A DNA stretch of 11,505 nucleotides from positions 1 to 11,505 of the forward strand of contig JASFIT010000103.1 of NCBI GenBank assembly GCA_050122535.1. The letters run 5' to 3'. How positions within the stretch are numbered: the stretch's first letter is position 1; each line of letters begins with the position of its first letter. Source of the DNA: JASFEQ01 sp050122535 (GTDB taxonomy: Bacteria; Desulfobacterota; DSM-4660; Desulfatiglandales; HGW-15). The notes beneath the pieces were generated by a model. It saw only the letters and a program-made list of their open reading frames with translations. It ran no database searches and was not told where the DNA came from. Position numbers and translations under genes: made by a program. Shown here in pieces: positions 1-9,144 of the stretch.

Positions 1-1
1 T

Positions 2-3000
2 ACGGCGAATTATCAAAGGACTTACACACTCACCATGTTAGGTCCGGATGGTACGGGTCTTGGCGGTGTGAACCCGTTGCCAGGTTTCCATGTTTACGAT
101 GAAGGAACCGTTGTCCCTATAACTGCCGCGCCTTCAGCCACTCCTGCACCAGGATCTGTATTTGTGCAGTGGAATGACATCCTTTTCACAGGCCACATAA
201 CAGATCTGAATGCGGCAAGCACGACGGTCACCATGAATGGTGATGTGGTCATTAATTGCACATTTAGCCAGACCTATGAGATATCCATGAATGATCCATC
301 TGTGACGGAAGGAGGGACGGCGCAGTTTTCCGTAGCGGTCACCCCGGCGGTCATTAGCGGCGACACCGTTACGGTCAATTACAATTCCAATGGCATTACA
401 GCCACAGAAGATACGGATTTTACGAACGTAGACGGTGGTAGCCTGACCTTTACGGATCTCTCTGCAAATCCCCAGACTATCGATGTGGATACGGCAGGAG
501 ACACTGATGTTGAACCCGATGAGACATTTACGGTTGATCTTAGCAATGAGAGTACCAATGTGGCCGTCATCGATAACCAGGGCCTTGGTACCATCCAGGA
601 CAATGATCCCTATGTGGTCTCCATAACGGATGAATCGGTTGCAGAAGGTGACACAGCTGCCTTTACTGTGAGCGTGAGCCCGGCCGTTCTTGCAGGGGAC
701 ACGGTTACGGTCAATTACAGCTCCACAGGGGTAACTGCCGCTGAGGGTACTGACTTTACCAGTGTGGACGGCGGCACCCTGATCTTTACCGCAGCGGCTC
801 CGGGCCCACAGGCGATCAATGTGGATACGGCCAGTGACAGCGACGTGGAGATAAACGAGACATTTACGCTTGATCTCAGTTCCAGTAGTGCGCTGACACC
901 TACCCCGATCGCAAACAGCAGTGGTACGGGCACCATCCAGAACGATGACTTCTACGGGATTTCCATCAGTAACGCAGCGGCTGTAACCGAGGGCAGTCTA
1001 GCCACCTTCACGGTAAGCCTTGACCAGGATGTACTGGGCGGACAATCCGTCAGCGTGCAATGGGCCACGGCTGATGATACGGCCTCACAGCCGGGCGATT
1101 ACGATCAGGAGCTTCCCGCCCCCCTGACCTTCAACGCGGGGGAGGGACTGGCCGGTAAGACCATCCAGGTGCAGACAAGAGACGACCCTCTTGTGGAGAA
1201 TCAAGAGCGCTTTTTCGTCAATCTGAGCGGTCCCAGTGCCAATGCAACGATTGCTGATGGTCAGGGAGAAGGTTTTATTGATGATGATGGGGTTGACGCC
1301 TATACGGTATCCATAAGCAGTGTTACCACGCCCACTGTGCAGGAGGGTATAGATGCCAATGTGACCTTTACCGTGTCCGTGGCCAATGTGGACGCAAACG
1401 GTGTGATAGGTACGGTCAGTATTGATTATGCCACTTTGGAAGGTACTGCCAAGGATGGCACGGACTATACGGGAGCCAGCAACACCTTGACATTTAGCGG
1501 GATGACCAGTTCCCAGGATGTGGTTGTTCCCATTCTAAATGACGTCCATGTGGAAAGTGACGAGGATTTTCAGTTTGATTTGAACACCCCTGTCAACTGT
1601 ACTATTGCAGGTACCGATCCTGAGACAGTCACCATCCAGGATGAGATTGCTGACACATATGACCTCTTGATTCAAAGCGTGACACCCTTCCCCGCAAACG
1701 AAGGTACAGATAACACAGTCACATTCACCTTGGCCCTCTTAAACGTGGATCCCGCAAACGGAGTCACCATACCCGCACAGGTAAGCTATCTCACAAGTGG
1801 GGGTAACGCCACACCAGACAGTGATTATGTTGCTATCTCACCCGCGGAAACTCTGACGTTCTCCAACGCCACTGAGACGGTAGATGTGACTATCAACAAT
1901 GACACTCTGGTTGAAAATCTCGAAACGTTTCGGCTCCAATTGGGCAGTTTTGTGGGTGCTCGCGCCGGCTCCATTATCAATCCATTTCAGATGATGACGA
2001 TCCTGGATGATGACGACACCTATGATATCTCTATCCAAAGCGTGGCGCCTTCCCCTGCAGAAGAGGGTACAGACAACACGGTGACATTTACCCTGGGACT
2101 CGCCAACGTGGATCCCACACACGGTGTTATAGGCACTGTGCAGGTAGACTATGCCACAGGGGGTGGCACCGCCACACCAGACAGCGATTATCTCTCCAAC
2201 TCCGGCCAGATGACATTTACCAGCGACACCGAAGCAGTCGATGTCACGATCCAAGATGATTCTCTTTTCGAGTCTAACGAAACCTTTGGTTTCTCACTCT
2301 CTGCTTTTGATGCAGGAACCCGCACTGGCTCTATTACCAACGGATCGGAGACGGTGACCATAGTCGATGATATCGATACGGATAAGTATGGCGTATCCAT
2401 AGAGGCCGCGGAAACCGTCACAGAGGGCGCGGCTCCTGGAACGGTCACCTTCACCGTGACGCTGGACCAGCAGGTTCCTGGCGGTGCGAGCGTTGATTTT
2501 GCCACAGCGGACGGCTCTGCCGTGGCAGGTGCAGCAGGAAGCGGTGATTACGATTCGGCTTCCGGAACTCTAATTTTCTTGCCCACCGAGACAAGCAAGG
2601 ATATCACCATAACTGTCAATAATGACTATCTGGATGAAGATGCCGAAACCTTTGACGTGGATATCACCAGCGCTGATCCCAATGTAAGTGTTACGGCCAG
2701 CAAAGGGGTCAGTACCATTACGGATAACGACCACACCCTTACGCTCACCAAAACGGGAACAGGCGCGGGCGTTTCTACGGCCACGGCAAGCGATGGAGAC
2801 AAGACCGGCTTACCAGGCGGAACCGCTGATGATGCCTTTGTCTATGAAGAGGGCGACGTGGTCACACTCACGGCAACGGACACCTATCCAGCCCAAGGTT
2901 CCCTGTTTAAAGGGTGGAGCGGAGATTTGGTCAGTACGGATTATGTCACCACCGTGACCATAGATGCGCCCAAAACCATTACAGCCGATTTTAACGCTAC

Positions 3001-6000
3001 TTACGCTTTTGCCATACGAGAGGCCGGCTCAGGTCTTTTGGAATCCACAGTGACGGCAGGTCCAGGTGGAGATGGTGCCCGTTTTCCGGGGGGCATTGCA
3101 AACGCTGACTATCTCTACGAAGAGGGGGACACGGTTTCTCTGATAGCGACCGACACCACGCCGGAAGCGGGATCAGAATTTCAAGATTGGACCGTTGACA
3201 GCGGTAACCCAGGGGCTGGTTTTAGCCTCACCGCGAGTAGTACGACCGTGACCATAAGTGGCGACCTTCAGATCACGGGTAATTTCAGGGGGACCTGGAA
3301 AATCACTTCCACTTCAAGAGCAGGTGGTCAGATTGATCCATTGGGCGTCACGACCGGATACTATGGCGTGGATCAATCCTATACGATTACAGCTAATGTG
3401 GACTGGGTAAATGCGGACGTGGTGGTGGATGGTGTGTCACAGGGCCCCATGGGGACCTATTCTTTCAGCAACATCATGGGTGATCACACCATCATAGCCG
3501 TTTTCACCCCGGGGAATGATCCCTATATTGGTCCTCCTGCCGGAGATGACCAGATTTTCCAGGCCTCTGTCCCACCCCTTGTGCTCCTGGTCATGGGCAG
3601 GAACCACAAGCTATACTATGAGGCCTACAACGATGCCTCGGACCTGAACGGAGATGGCACCCTGGATGTGGGATACAATCCCAATATCGATTACTATGGC
3701 TATTTTGATTCGCGCAAGGTTTATAAGTACAACACCAGCAGCAATCGCTTCTATCCTGTTCGTCGCACAACGAACAAAAAAGTGGACCCCGCGGCCAGTG
3801 ATGAATGGAGTGGTGATTTCTTGAACTATCTCACCATGTCCCGGATGGACGTGATGAGAAAGGTTCTCTACGGCGGCTACCGCTCATTGGATACGGACAC
3901 GGCAACGGTCTTAGAGCGGGTCTATATCCCCCAGGATGCCCATAGCTGGGGCAAGGAATACGAGAGCCTTGCGAGGGATGGATATGACATCCAGGAATAT
4001 ACGCCTCTCGGGCTTCCCGAGCCCGGTACAAGGCACCTTTTTGCCAGCACGACCCTGGAGGACGGCACCACGGGCAATCCGGAATTAGACCGACCTCTCC
4101 TGCGCGTCCTGTCCTATAATACGCATCGCATCTGGGAATGGGTGGCCAAGGAGAGGCCCGTGGTCGATGACTCTGTGGAGCATGCGGGGATCTCAGGCGG
4201 AGCCCACCCGGGCCATCCGCTAAACCACGATGAGTTCGAGGACCTGGTTATCCGCTATGCCACGACGGGCAATTACCAGTGCACCCAGGACGTGGCCCTG
4301 ATTGACGGGAGCGGTAACCCCTGTGCTGGCTTTTCAGATGATAATTATCTGACCGTATTCACCGGTGACCTCTACGTCAATCAGGCGGGCTGGTACAGAT
4401 TCGCCGTGGATGGAAATGATGCGGTGGAAGTCCTCTTAGACGGTAACGTCCTGGCTGGCTGGTATGATGCCCACGGAGAATGCGCCTGCCAGACCCACGA
4501 GAGTGCCCCCATCTATTTGACCAAGGGCGTGTATGACGTGGAGTTTCGTCACGAAGATGCCACGGGTAGCGACTCGTACCACCTTTGGTGGACCGGTCCG
4601 GACAGTGGTGACGTCTGGGAAATCCTTCCAACGGCAAGCTTTTTTGGTGGTGTGTGTGATCTGACAGACCTTAACGCAGGCGGCTTCTGCGCGGATTCCC
4701 TGACACAGCATGTCTATACGTTGCTTACAAAAGATACCCCTGCATCCCAGATCGTTGATTATGAGGTGAGGGTGGAGGTATGCAACGGCGGCCTGGAAGA
4801 AGTGAATTGTAAACAGTATCCGTCCGGGAACTATAAGCCGACAGGGATCCTTCAGAAATATGGAGAACCTGGACGACTCTATTTCGGTCTCCTGACAGGA
4901 TCCTATACCAAGAACAACTCGGGTGGCGTCTTGAGAAAGCCCATAGGATCCATTGTGGATGAAATCGAGGCGGCAACGGGCAGATTCATGTACAAATATG
5001 ACGGCAGCGTGGAAGGGATTGTCAAGACCATCGATAAACTACGCGTTGTGGGATTCCATTATGCGGGGGGGGCTGGCTCGGATTACAGCTATATTCAGAA
5101 CTGTGGCTGGATAACGGATCGGCCCATCAACCAGAGCGAGTGCCGCATGTGGGGGAATCCCGTCGGTGAGATGATGTACGAAGGGATGCGATATTTTGCG
5201 GGTAAGGGAGCCCCATTAGGCGACTTCACCTATGATACCACGGCCTCACTGGACGATAATGTCCTCGACCTCCCCAAGCCAGCCTGGGATGACCCCTATC
5301 AGACCCACAACTATTGTTCCAAGCCTTTTATGCTGGTCCTTTCTGACATCTATCCCACCTACGATTCAGACCAGCTGCCCAACAGCTACTTTGAGCTTAA
5401 TGATAATCCTGGCACCTATTACTCAGTCACTGGTGATGATTTATCGGCCCTGGATGTGGATGCCCTTGCGGATATGATCCTCACCAATGAGGGGGATACG
5501 GGGTCACACTATATCGGGCAGGTGCAGAACACCTATGATGGCTCATGTCTTCCCAAGAATATGGCCGGGTTTGGCGATGCGCGCGGGCTATGTCCGGAAG
5601 AACCGACAAAGCAGGGAAGCTATTATGCGGCCAGCGTGGCCTATCATGGCCGAACCCAGGACATCAACCCTGTTGAGGGGGAGCAAAATGTGCTCTCCTT
5701 TATGGTGGGGCTCGCCTCTCCGCTCCCGAGAATCAATATCAAAGTGGGGACCAAAGATATAACCCTTATCCCCTTTGCCAAGTCTGTCTACTGGTCCAGC
5801 AACCGAATCCTACCGGATTACGGTGCGTTCCAACCCACCAACACCATTGTGGATTTCTTTGTGGAGGAAATCGATCATACCTACGGCAGATTCAGAATCA
5901 ATTTTGAGGACGTGGAGCAGGGCGCTGACCACGATATGGATGCTATTGTTGTCTATGAATATCAAGTCGAAGACGCGGGCGGCAACCCTGTGAGCGACCC

Positions 6001-8827
6001 TGCTGACGGGACAAACGTGAGAATCACCCTCACTTCCGAGTATGCTGCAGGAGGGATCATCCAGCATATTGGATATGTCATTTCTGGGACAACGCAGGAC
6101 GGCACCTACCTGGAGGTGAGAGACTTCGACACAGCGAGTGGTTCTGACGTGGACTACTTTTTGGATACCCCACCCGGTGTGGGGCCCGGCACCGCGTCAG
6201 ACTGGGACGACAATGCCCCATTACCCCTCACGGCCGTGAGAACCTTTTCACCGGGGACAACCGCGTCCGCCACTCTGCTCAAGAACCCCCTCTGGTACGC
6301 GGCCAAGTGGGGCGGATTTAACGACATCAATGACGATGATATGCCTGATGCCACAAACGAGTGGGACGAGGATGGCGATGGTCTGCCAGATACGTATTTC
6401 TACGTGGTGAACCCCTTGAAGCTCGAGCAGCAGCTCAACCAATCTTTTGCGGACATCATTAGCCGGGGGGTATCCTATGTGGCTCCTGTGGTATCGGTGG
6501 ATCAATCCAACCGGACCCAGAGCGGTGATGAGCTCTATATGGCCTTTTTTAAGCCCATGCCCAATAACTACTGGCAGGGAAACCTGAAGAAATATGGTCT
6601 GGATTACCTGTCAAGAGATGAGTGTGGAAGGCCGAATCAGGAATGGACGGTCGTGGATAAAGACGGCAATGTGGCTGCTGACTGTGACGGCACGTTCAAG
6701 CCTACCACCACCTCTTTCTGGTCAACCACCAATGATGGCGGCTACGTGAACAGGGGTGGCGTGGGAGAACGCCTGAAGGACTCCATGCCAGGATTGGATC
6801 CTTTTCAGGTCCCTGCAAGCGGCCCTTACTACGACTTTCGCAATATTTATACCCACAAGGGTGGGGCTCTGGTCAGATTCAATCGTGCCAATATCACCAA
6901 TGCTGACGTGGACGTGGCCACGGATCTGGATCGATACAGAATCATTAATTACATGTACGGGTATACCTTTGATGCAGACGCCACAACCGGTGATCCCAAG
7001 GGCAAGAGAGAATGGATTTTGGGGGATATAATCCACTCGCGGCCCAGAGTTATCGATTACCTGGATGAAACAGGCAATCTGGAGCGCCGCTATATCGCCA
7101 TCGGCTCCAATGACGGCATGCTCCACGTGTTCACGGACACGGATATACCCTCCTCGGGTTATACGGCAGGAGACGAGATCTTCGCTTTTGTGCCTGCAGA
7201 CCTCCTCATAAGGCTCAAGGAGCTTTCAAGCACGAATACCCATATCTACCTGGTTGACGGCACGCCCAATCTCTTCGTGAGTCCAACCTATGACGATGCC
7301 AATTCAAATGGGCAACGGGATGCTGGAGAGTACTATGAAAAGACCCTGGTCTTTGGCGAGAGGCGGGGAGGCAGAAGCTACTGGGCCCTGGATATGACAG
7401 AGCCCGATCCGAGTCTCTGGTCGGTGAAGTGGCATGTAGAAGGCGGATTTGGTGGGACGGCCGGATTTGAAGAATTGGGATATAGCTGGAGCAAACCATT
7501 TTTCACCACCATACGGACCGCAGCGGATACCGTGAAGGATGTGGTCATATTCTCAGCAGGCTACGACCCCCTTGAAGATGGGTACCCCGAGGGCTTTGAT
7601 GATGCCAATGAAAACGGTATTCGGGATTTCAATGACAGCAATTCAAACGGCACCTGGGATCCTGGCGAACCGGGTGAGACCTTTGCGGTTACCGTGGGCG
7701 GAACAGAGGGACATGACAAATGGAATCCTGGAATGGACCACATGGGTCGCGGCATATACGTGGCGGATCTGGATAACGGAAGTCTCATGTTCAAGGCCAC
7801 ATACGGGGACACAGACGTGACCACGGGTACGGATCAAAATTACACGGCCATGCAGTATTGTTTCCCGGCGGACATCGCCGTGATTCCTCTCTCAGAGGAA
7901 TATCTGCTCATGTACGCTGCGGATATCTATGGCCAGATATGGAAGATTACGTACGACTACCTTGCTGCCGCATCGAACCAATGGGCTGTAAAACGCATAT
8001 TCATTGCAAATCCTGGGTCTGATCTGCCCACGGGCACCTCTGATCCCGTGGACCTCGCCGCAGCCTCTCTGAATGCCTCTGACGCAGGCAGAAAAATGTT
8101 CTATTCTCCGGATGTATCCTTTGGTAATGATTGGGCCCTGGGTCTGCCGGTCCTCTACTTTGGCACCGGGGATCGAGAGCATCCCACATACAGAATGATC
8201 TCTAACCGACTTTACGCCGTAACGGACATGGACAGCTCGGCGGACGAAACAGATCTTCTCAATCTGACCTGTGATGAACTTGACAAGAATGCGGATGCGG
8301 ACGGGGATGGGGATTTTGACACGGACGATGTGGACATACAGAATGCTCTGGCAAATCTTCTCTATGATCATGAAAACAATGGCATAAGAGGTTTTTACCG
8401 GGTCCTTGACAAGCAAGGAGATTGCGCTGATGACGACTTCGACCATACGGGGGAACAGGTCCTCAGCCAGCCCACGCTCTTTTTCAAGAATGTCTTTTTT
8501 ACCTCCTACCAAGCGCAGTTCGGGGATCCCTGCAACCCCCAGGGCAATGCCTTTATCTACGCCCTTGATTACTCCTGGTTTACAGCGGGCCTCAATTTTC
8601 TATTAGAAAATGATACGGATTACCTGGAAACCCGAGATATACGAGATACCTATCGCGTGATTAGCGGCAGCTCCATTCCTTCCGGGGTCACGATCATCAC
8701 AAGAGACGGCCAGGCGGCCGGTCTAATCAGCGCAGGAGGAGGTCTAGTGGGTGCTGGAGAAGAGGGATCCACCAGCATTCCCGGTCCTCCGGCCGGTGTA
8801 TCTCCTATTTTGTGGGAGACTGAATAG
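2..8827 (+). CDS. pilY1: PilY1/PilC-type type IV pilus tip adhesin with Calx-beta and PA14 domains (5' partial)
   Basis: Giant secreted adhesin, expected at the type IV pilus tip, where the PilY1/PilC family supports pilus biogenesis, attachment and surface sensing. Residues are numbered from the ATG at 35. That ATG is not the true start: the frame is open to base 2, it lies inside an InlB-like repeat, and no well-spaced ribosome binding site precedes it, so the signal peptide lies outside the window. Order: InlB-like repeat to about 80; seven Calx-beta domains 81-900; InlB-like repeats 901-989 and 990-1087; a related module 1088-1160; PilY1 region from about 1179 (VPPLVLLVMG, DLNGDGTLD, WSGDFLNYLTMSRMD) with a PA14 domain inserted at about 1400-1539; beta-propeller from about 2160 (DELYMAFFKP, WILGDIIHSRP at 2327, GSNDGMLHVF). 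EF-hand-type loops lie at 2421-2432, 2523-2534, 2534-2545 and 2754-2765. The C-terminus (PGPPAGVSPILWETE) looks typical of the family to me. Pilin genes are not visible. Family assignment is firm; ligand unknown. Confidence 0.93.
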   Translation, partial: TANYQRTYTLTMLGPDGTGLGGVNPLPGFHVYDEGTVVPITAAPSATPAPGSVFVQWNDILFTGHITDLNAASTTVTMNGDVVINCTFSQTYEISMNDPSVTEGGTAQFSVAVTPAVISGDTVTVNYNSNGITATEDTDFTNVDGGSLTFTDLSANPQTIDVDTAGDTDVEPDETFTVDLSNESTNVAVIDNQGLGTIQDNDPYVVSITDESVAEGDTAAFTVSVSPAVLAGDTVTVNYSSTGVTAAEGTDFTSVDGGTLIFTAAAPGPQAINVDTASDSDVEINETFTLDLSSSSALTPTPIANSSGTGTIQNDDFYGISISNAAAVTEGSLATFTVSLDQDVLGGQSVSVQWATADDTASQPGDYDQELPAPLTFNAGEGLAGKTIQVQTRDDPLVENQERFFVNLSGPSANATIADGQGEGFIDDDGVDAYTVSISSVTTPTVQEGIDANVTFTVSVANVDANGVIGTVSIDYATLEGTAKDGTDYTGASNTLTFSGMTSSQDVVVPILNDVHVESDEDFQFDLNTPVNCTIAGTDPETVTIQDEIADTYDLLIQSVTPFPANEGTDNTVTFTLALLNVDPANGVTIPAQVSYLTSGGNATPDSDYVAISPAETLTFSNATETVDVTINNDTLVENLETFRLQLGSFVGARAGSIINPFQMMTILDDDDTYDISIQSVAPSPAEEGTDNTVTFTLGLANVDPTHGVIGTVQVDYATGGGTATPDSDYLSNSGQMTFTSDTEAVDVTIQDDSLFESNETFGFSLSAFDAGTRTGSITNGSETVTIVDDIDTDKYGVSIEAAETVTEGAAPGTVTFTVTLDQQVPGGASVDFATADGSAVAGAAGSGDYDSASGTLIFLPTETSKDITITVNNDYLDEDAETFDVDITSADPNVSVTASKGVSTITDNDHTLTLTKTGTGAGVSTATASDGDKTGLPGGTADDAFVYEEGDVVTLTATDTYPAQGSLFKGWSGDLVSTDYVTTVTIDAPKTITADFNATYAFAIREAGSGLLESTVTAGPGGDGARFPGGIANADYLYEEGDTVSLIATDTTPEAGSEFQDWTVDSGNPGAGFSLTASSTTVTISGDLQITGNFRGTWKITSTSRAGGQIDPLGVTTGYYGVDQSYTITANVDWVNADVVVDGVSQGPMGTYSFSNIMGDHTIIAVFTPGNDPYIGPPAGDDQIFQASVPPLVLLVMGRNHKLYYEAYNDASDLNGDGTLDVGYNPNIDYYGYFDSRKVYKYNTSSNRFYPVRRTTNKKVDPAASDEWSGDFLNYLTMSRMDVMRKVLYGGYRSLDTDTATVLERVYIPQDAHSWGKEYESLARDGYDIQEYTPLGLPEPGTRHLFASTTLEDGTTGNPELDRPLLRVLSYNTHRIWEWVAKERPVVDDSVEHAGISGGAHPGHPLNHDEFEDLVIRYATTGNYQCTQDVALIDGSGNPCAGFSDDNYLTVFTGDLYVNQAGWYRFAVDGNDAVEVLLDGNVLAGWYDAHGECACQTHESAPIYLTKGVYDVEFRHEDATGSDSYHLWWTGPDSGDVWEILPTASFFGGVCDLTDLNAGGFCADSLTQHVYTLLTKDTPASQIVDYEVRVEVCNGGLEEVNCKQYPSGNYKPTGILQKYGEPGRLYFGLLTGSYTKNNSGGVLRKPIGSIVDEIEAATGRFMYKYDGSVEGIVKTIDKLRVVGFHYAGGAGSDYSYIQNCGWITDRPINQSECRMWGNPVGEMMYEGMRYFAGKGAPLGDFTYDTTASLDDNVLDLPKPAWDDPYQTHNYCSKPFMLVLSDIYPTYDSDQLPNSYFELNDNPGTYYSVTGDDLSALDVDALADMILTNEGDTGSHYIGQVQNTYDGSCLPKNMAGFGDARGLCPEEPTKQGSYYAASVAYHGRTQDINPVEGEQNVLSFMVGLASPLPRINIKVGTKDITLIPFAKSVYWSSNRILPDYGAFQPTNTIVDFFVEEIDHTYGRFRINFEDVEQGADHDMDAIVVYEYQVEDAGGNPVSDPADGTNVRITLTSEYAAGGIIQHIGYVISGTTQDGTYLEVRDFDTASGSDVDYFLDTPPGVGPGTASDWDDNAPLPLTAVRTFSPGTTASATLLKNPLWYAAKWGGFNDINDDDMPDATNEWDEDGDGLPDTYFYVVNPLKLEQQLNQSFADIISRGVSYVAPVVSVDQSNRTQSGDELYMAFFKPMPNNYWQGNLKKYGLDYLSRDECGRPNQEWTVVDKDGNVAADCDGTFKPTTTSFWSTTNDGGYVNRGGVGERLKDSMPGLDPFQVPASGPYYDFRNIYTHKGGALVRFNRANITNADVDVATDLDRYRIINYMYGYTFDADATTGDPKGKREWILGDIIHSRPRVIDYLDETGNLERRYIAIGSNDGMLHVFTDTDIPSSGYTAGDEIFAFVPADLLIRLKELSSTNTHIYLVDGTPNLFVSPTYDDANSNGQRDAGEYYEKTLVFGERRGGRSYWALDMTEPDPSLWSVKWHVEGGFGGTAGFEELGYSWSKPFFTTIRTAADTVKDVVIFSAGYDPLEDGYPEGFDDANENGIRDFNDSNSNGTWDPGEPGETFAVTVGGTEGHDKWNPGMDHMGRGIYVADLDNGSLMFKATYGDTDVTTGTDQNYTAMQYCFPADIAVIPLSEEYLLMYAADIYGQIWKITYDYLAAASNQWAVKRIFIANPGSDLPTGTSDPVDLAAASLNASDAGRKMFYSPDVSFGNDWALGLPVLYFGTGDREHPTYRMISNRLYAVTDMDSSADETDLLNLTCDELDKNADADGDGDFDTDDVDIQNALANLLYDHENNGIRGFYRVLDKQGDCADDDFDHTGEQVLSQPTLFFKNVFFTSYQAQFGDPCNPQGNAFIYALDYSWFTAGLNFLLENDTDYLETRDIRDTYRVISGSSIPSGVTIITRDGQAAGLISAGGGLVGAGEEGSTSIPGPPAGVSPILWETE
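275..2734 (+). repeat. Array of seven tandem Calx-beta domains within the adhesin
   Basis: Seven consecutive units of about 111-122 residues begin with Y-x-(V/I/L)-x-I at bases 275, 611, 953, 1301, 1658, 2021 and 2387. Each has an EG(T/S/G) near its start, a TVxFTV-type strand, a DY or DF before a T-L-x-F strand, and an acidic end such as QDNDP or DDDDT. This is the Calx-beta pattern, a calcium-binding Ig-like fold common in bacterial adhesins. Units 1 and 2 resemble each other closely, also in DNA (both share ggttacggtcaattaca or nearly so). Units 5 and 6 are a second close pair (IQSV, EGTDNTVTFTL, NVDP, TPDSDY), with unit 4 related to them. The array probably forms a stalk that is rigid when calcium is bound. 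Confidence 0.85.
2735..3514 (+). repeat. InlB-type B-repeat modules linking the Calx-beta stalk to the PilY1 region
   Basis: Two units of 89 and 98 residues (starts at bases 2735 and 3002) share a pattern of PGG, an aromatic-x-Y-E-E-G-D-x-V core (FVYEEGDVVTLTATDT and YLYEEGDTVSLIATDT), a GSxFxxW strand, and a T-x-V-T-I to x-I-T-x-x-F ending. That resembles the divergent InlB B-repeat family of surface proteins. A third, shorter module (from base 3296, WKITSTSRAGGQIDP to VFTPG) is related but lacks the YEEGD core. A fourth copy is cut by the left window edge, before the Calx-beta array (VYDEGTVVPITA, GSVFVQW). The Calx-beta array is therefore bracketed by modules of the same type. Confidence 0.7.
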
Positions 8828-8867
8828 ACGCTCCTCGTTCCCCATATCCCAACGCCCCTTCCCACAA

Positions 8868-9019
8868 GAGGCTGTGTCGTAATCCGACAAAAGACTGTCA
8901 TTCCGGGCGAGCCCAAAGATTTTGGGCGAGACCCGGAATCCAGGAAGGTAGCAGAAAATCGAAACATTCTGGATCTCCCGCCGCTTTCGGCGGGAGATGA
9001 CGAATTACGACACCGCCTC
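8868..9019. repeat. Composite palindromic element A (MITE-like)
   Basis: About 152 bp bounded by imperfect inverted repeats: the first 21 bases (from GAGGCTGTGTCGTAAT) match the reverse complement of the last 21 at 18 positions. Inside are two hairpins. The first, 8900-8939, pairs ATTCCGGG with CCCGGAAT around a GCCCAAA/TTTGGGC inner stem. The second, 8973-8998, is a perfect 11-bp stem (ATCTCCCGCCG) with loop CTTT. No ORF fits in it. CAA flanks both ends, a possible 3-bp target duplication. It follows the adhesin stop by 40 bases, so it is probably transcribed into that mRNA's 3' end; with no T-tract it is not a standard terminator. A non-autonomous mobile repeat is inferred. Confidence 0.75.
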
Positions 9020-9083
9020 CAAGTGGAGGTTCTGTTCGCTTATCATTTCTGCAAACCCCCATGTTCCATAAGATTTGAATAAC

Positions 9084-9114
9084 TCGGCGGTGGCATGTAA
9101 AATGCCACCGCCGA
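9084..9114. promoter_or_regulatory. Perfect 13-bp stem-loop upstream of the methyltransferase gene
   Basis: TCGGCGGTGGCAT (9084-9096) pairs perfectly with 9102-9114 around the loop GTAAA, ending 30 bases before the rlmD start codon. It is GC-rich and would be very stable as RNA, but no T-run follows on either strand, so it is not a classical intrinsic terminator. The same bases contain TGGCATG-N4-ATGCC, which has the GG/GC spacing of a sigma-54 -24/-12 site. Because the site is palindromic and the gene is housekeeping, this resemblance is probably chance. Role unknown: leader hairpin, transcript-end stabiliser or operator. Confidence 0.55.
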
Positions 9115-9136
9115 ACTTGGGATGACGTTCATTATG

Positions 9137-9139
9137 AGG
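9137..9139 (+). promoter_or_regulatory. Ribosome binding site that decides the rlmD start
   Basis: AGG (within ATGAGG) sits 5 bases before the ATG at 9145 but only 2 bases before the in-frame GTG at 9142. This favours the ATG as start. The upstream ATG at 9134 is in another frame and meets a stop after two codons. Confidence 0.6.
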
Positions 9140-9144
9140 TTGTG

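Noticed and set aside
7892..8512. A 206-codon - strand frame opposite the adhesin
   Set aside because: It lies wholly antisense to conserved PilY1 propeller sequence and shows no domain or ribosome binding site; a shadow of codon bias.
9088..9107. Sigma-54 promoter for rlmD
   Set aside because: The spacing fits, but the match lies in a perfect palindrome that gives the same match on both strands, no enhancer-type sites are seen, and the gene is housekeeping.
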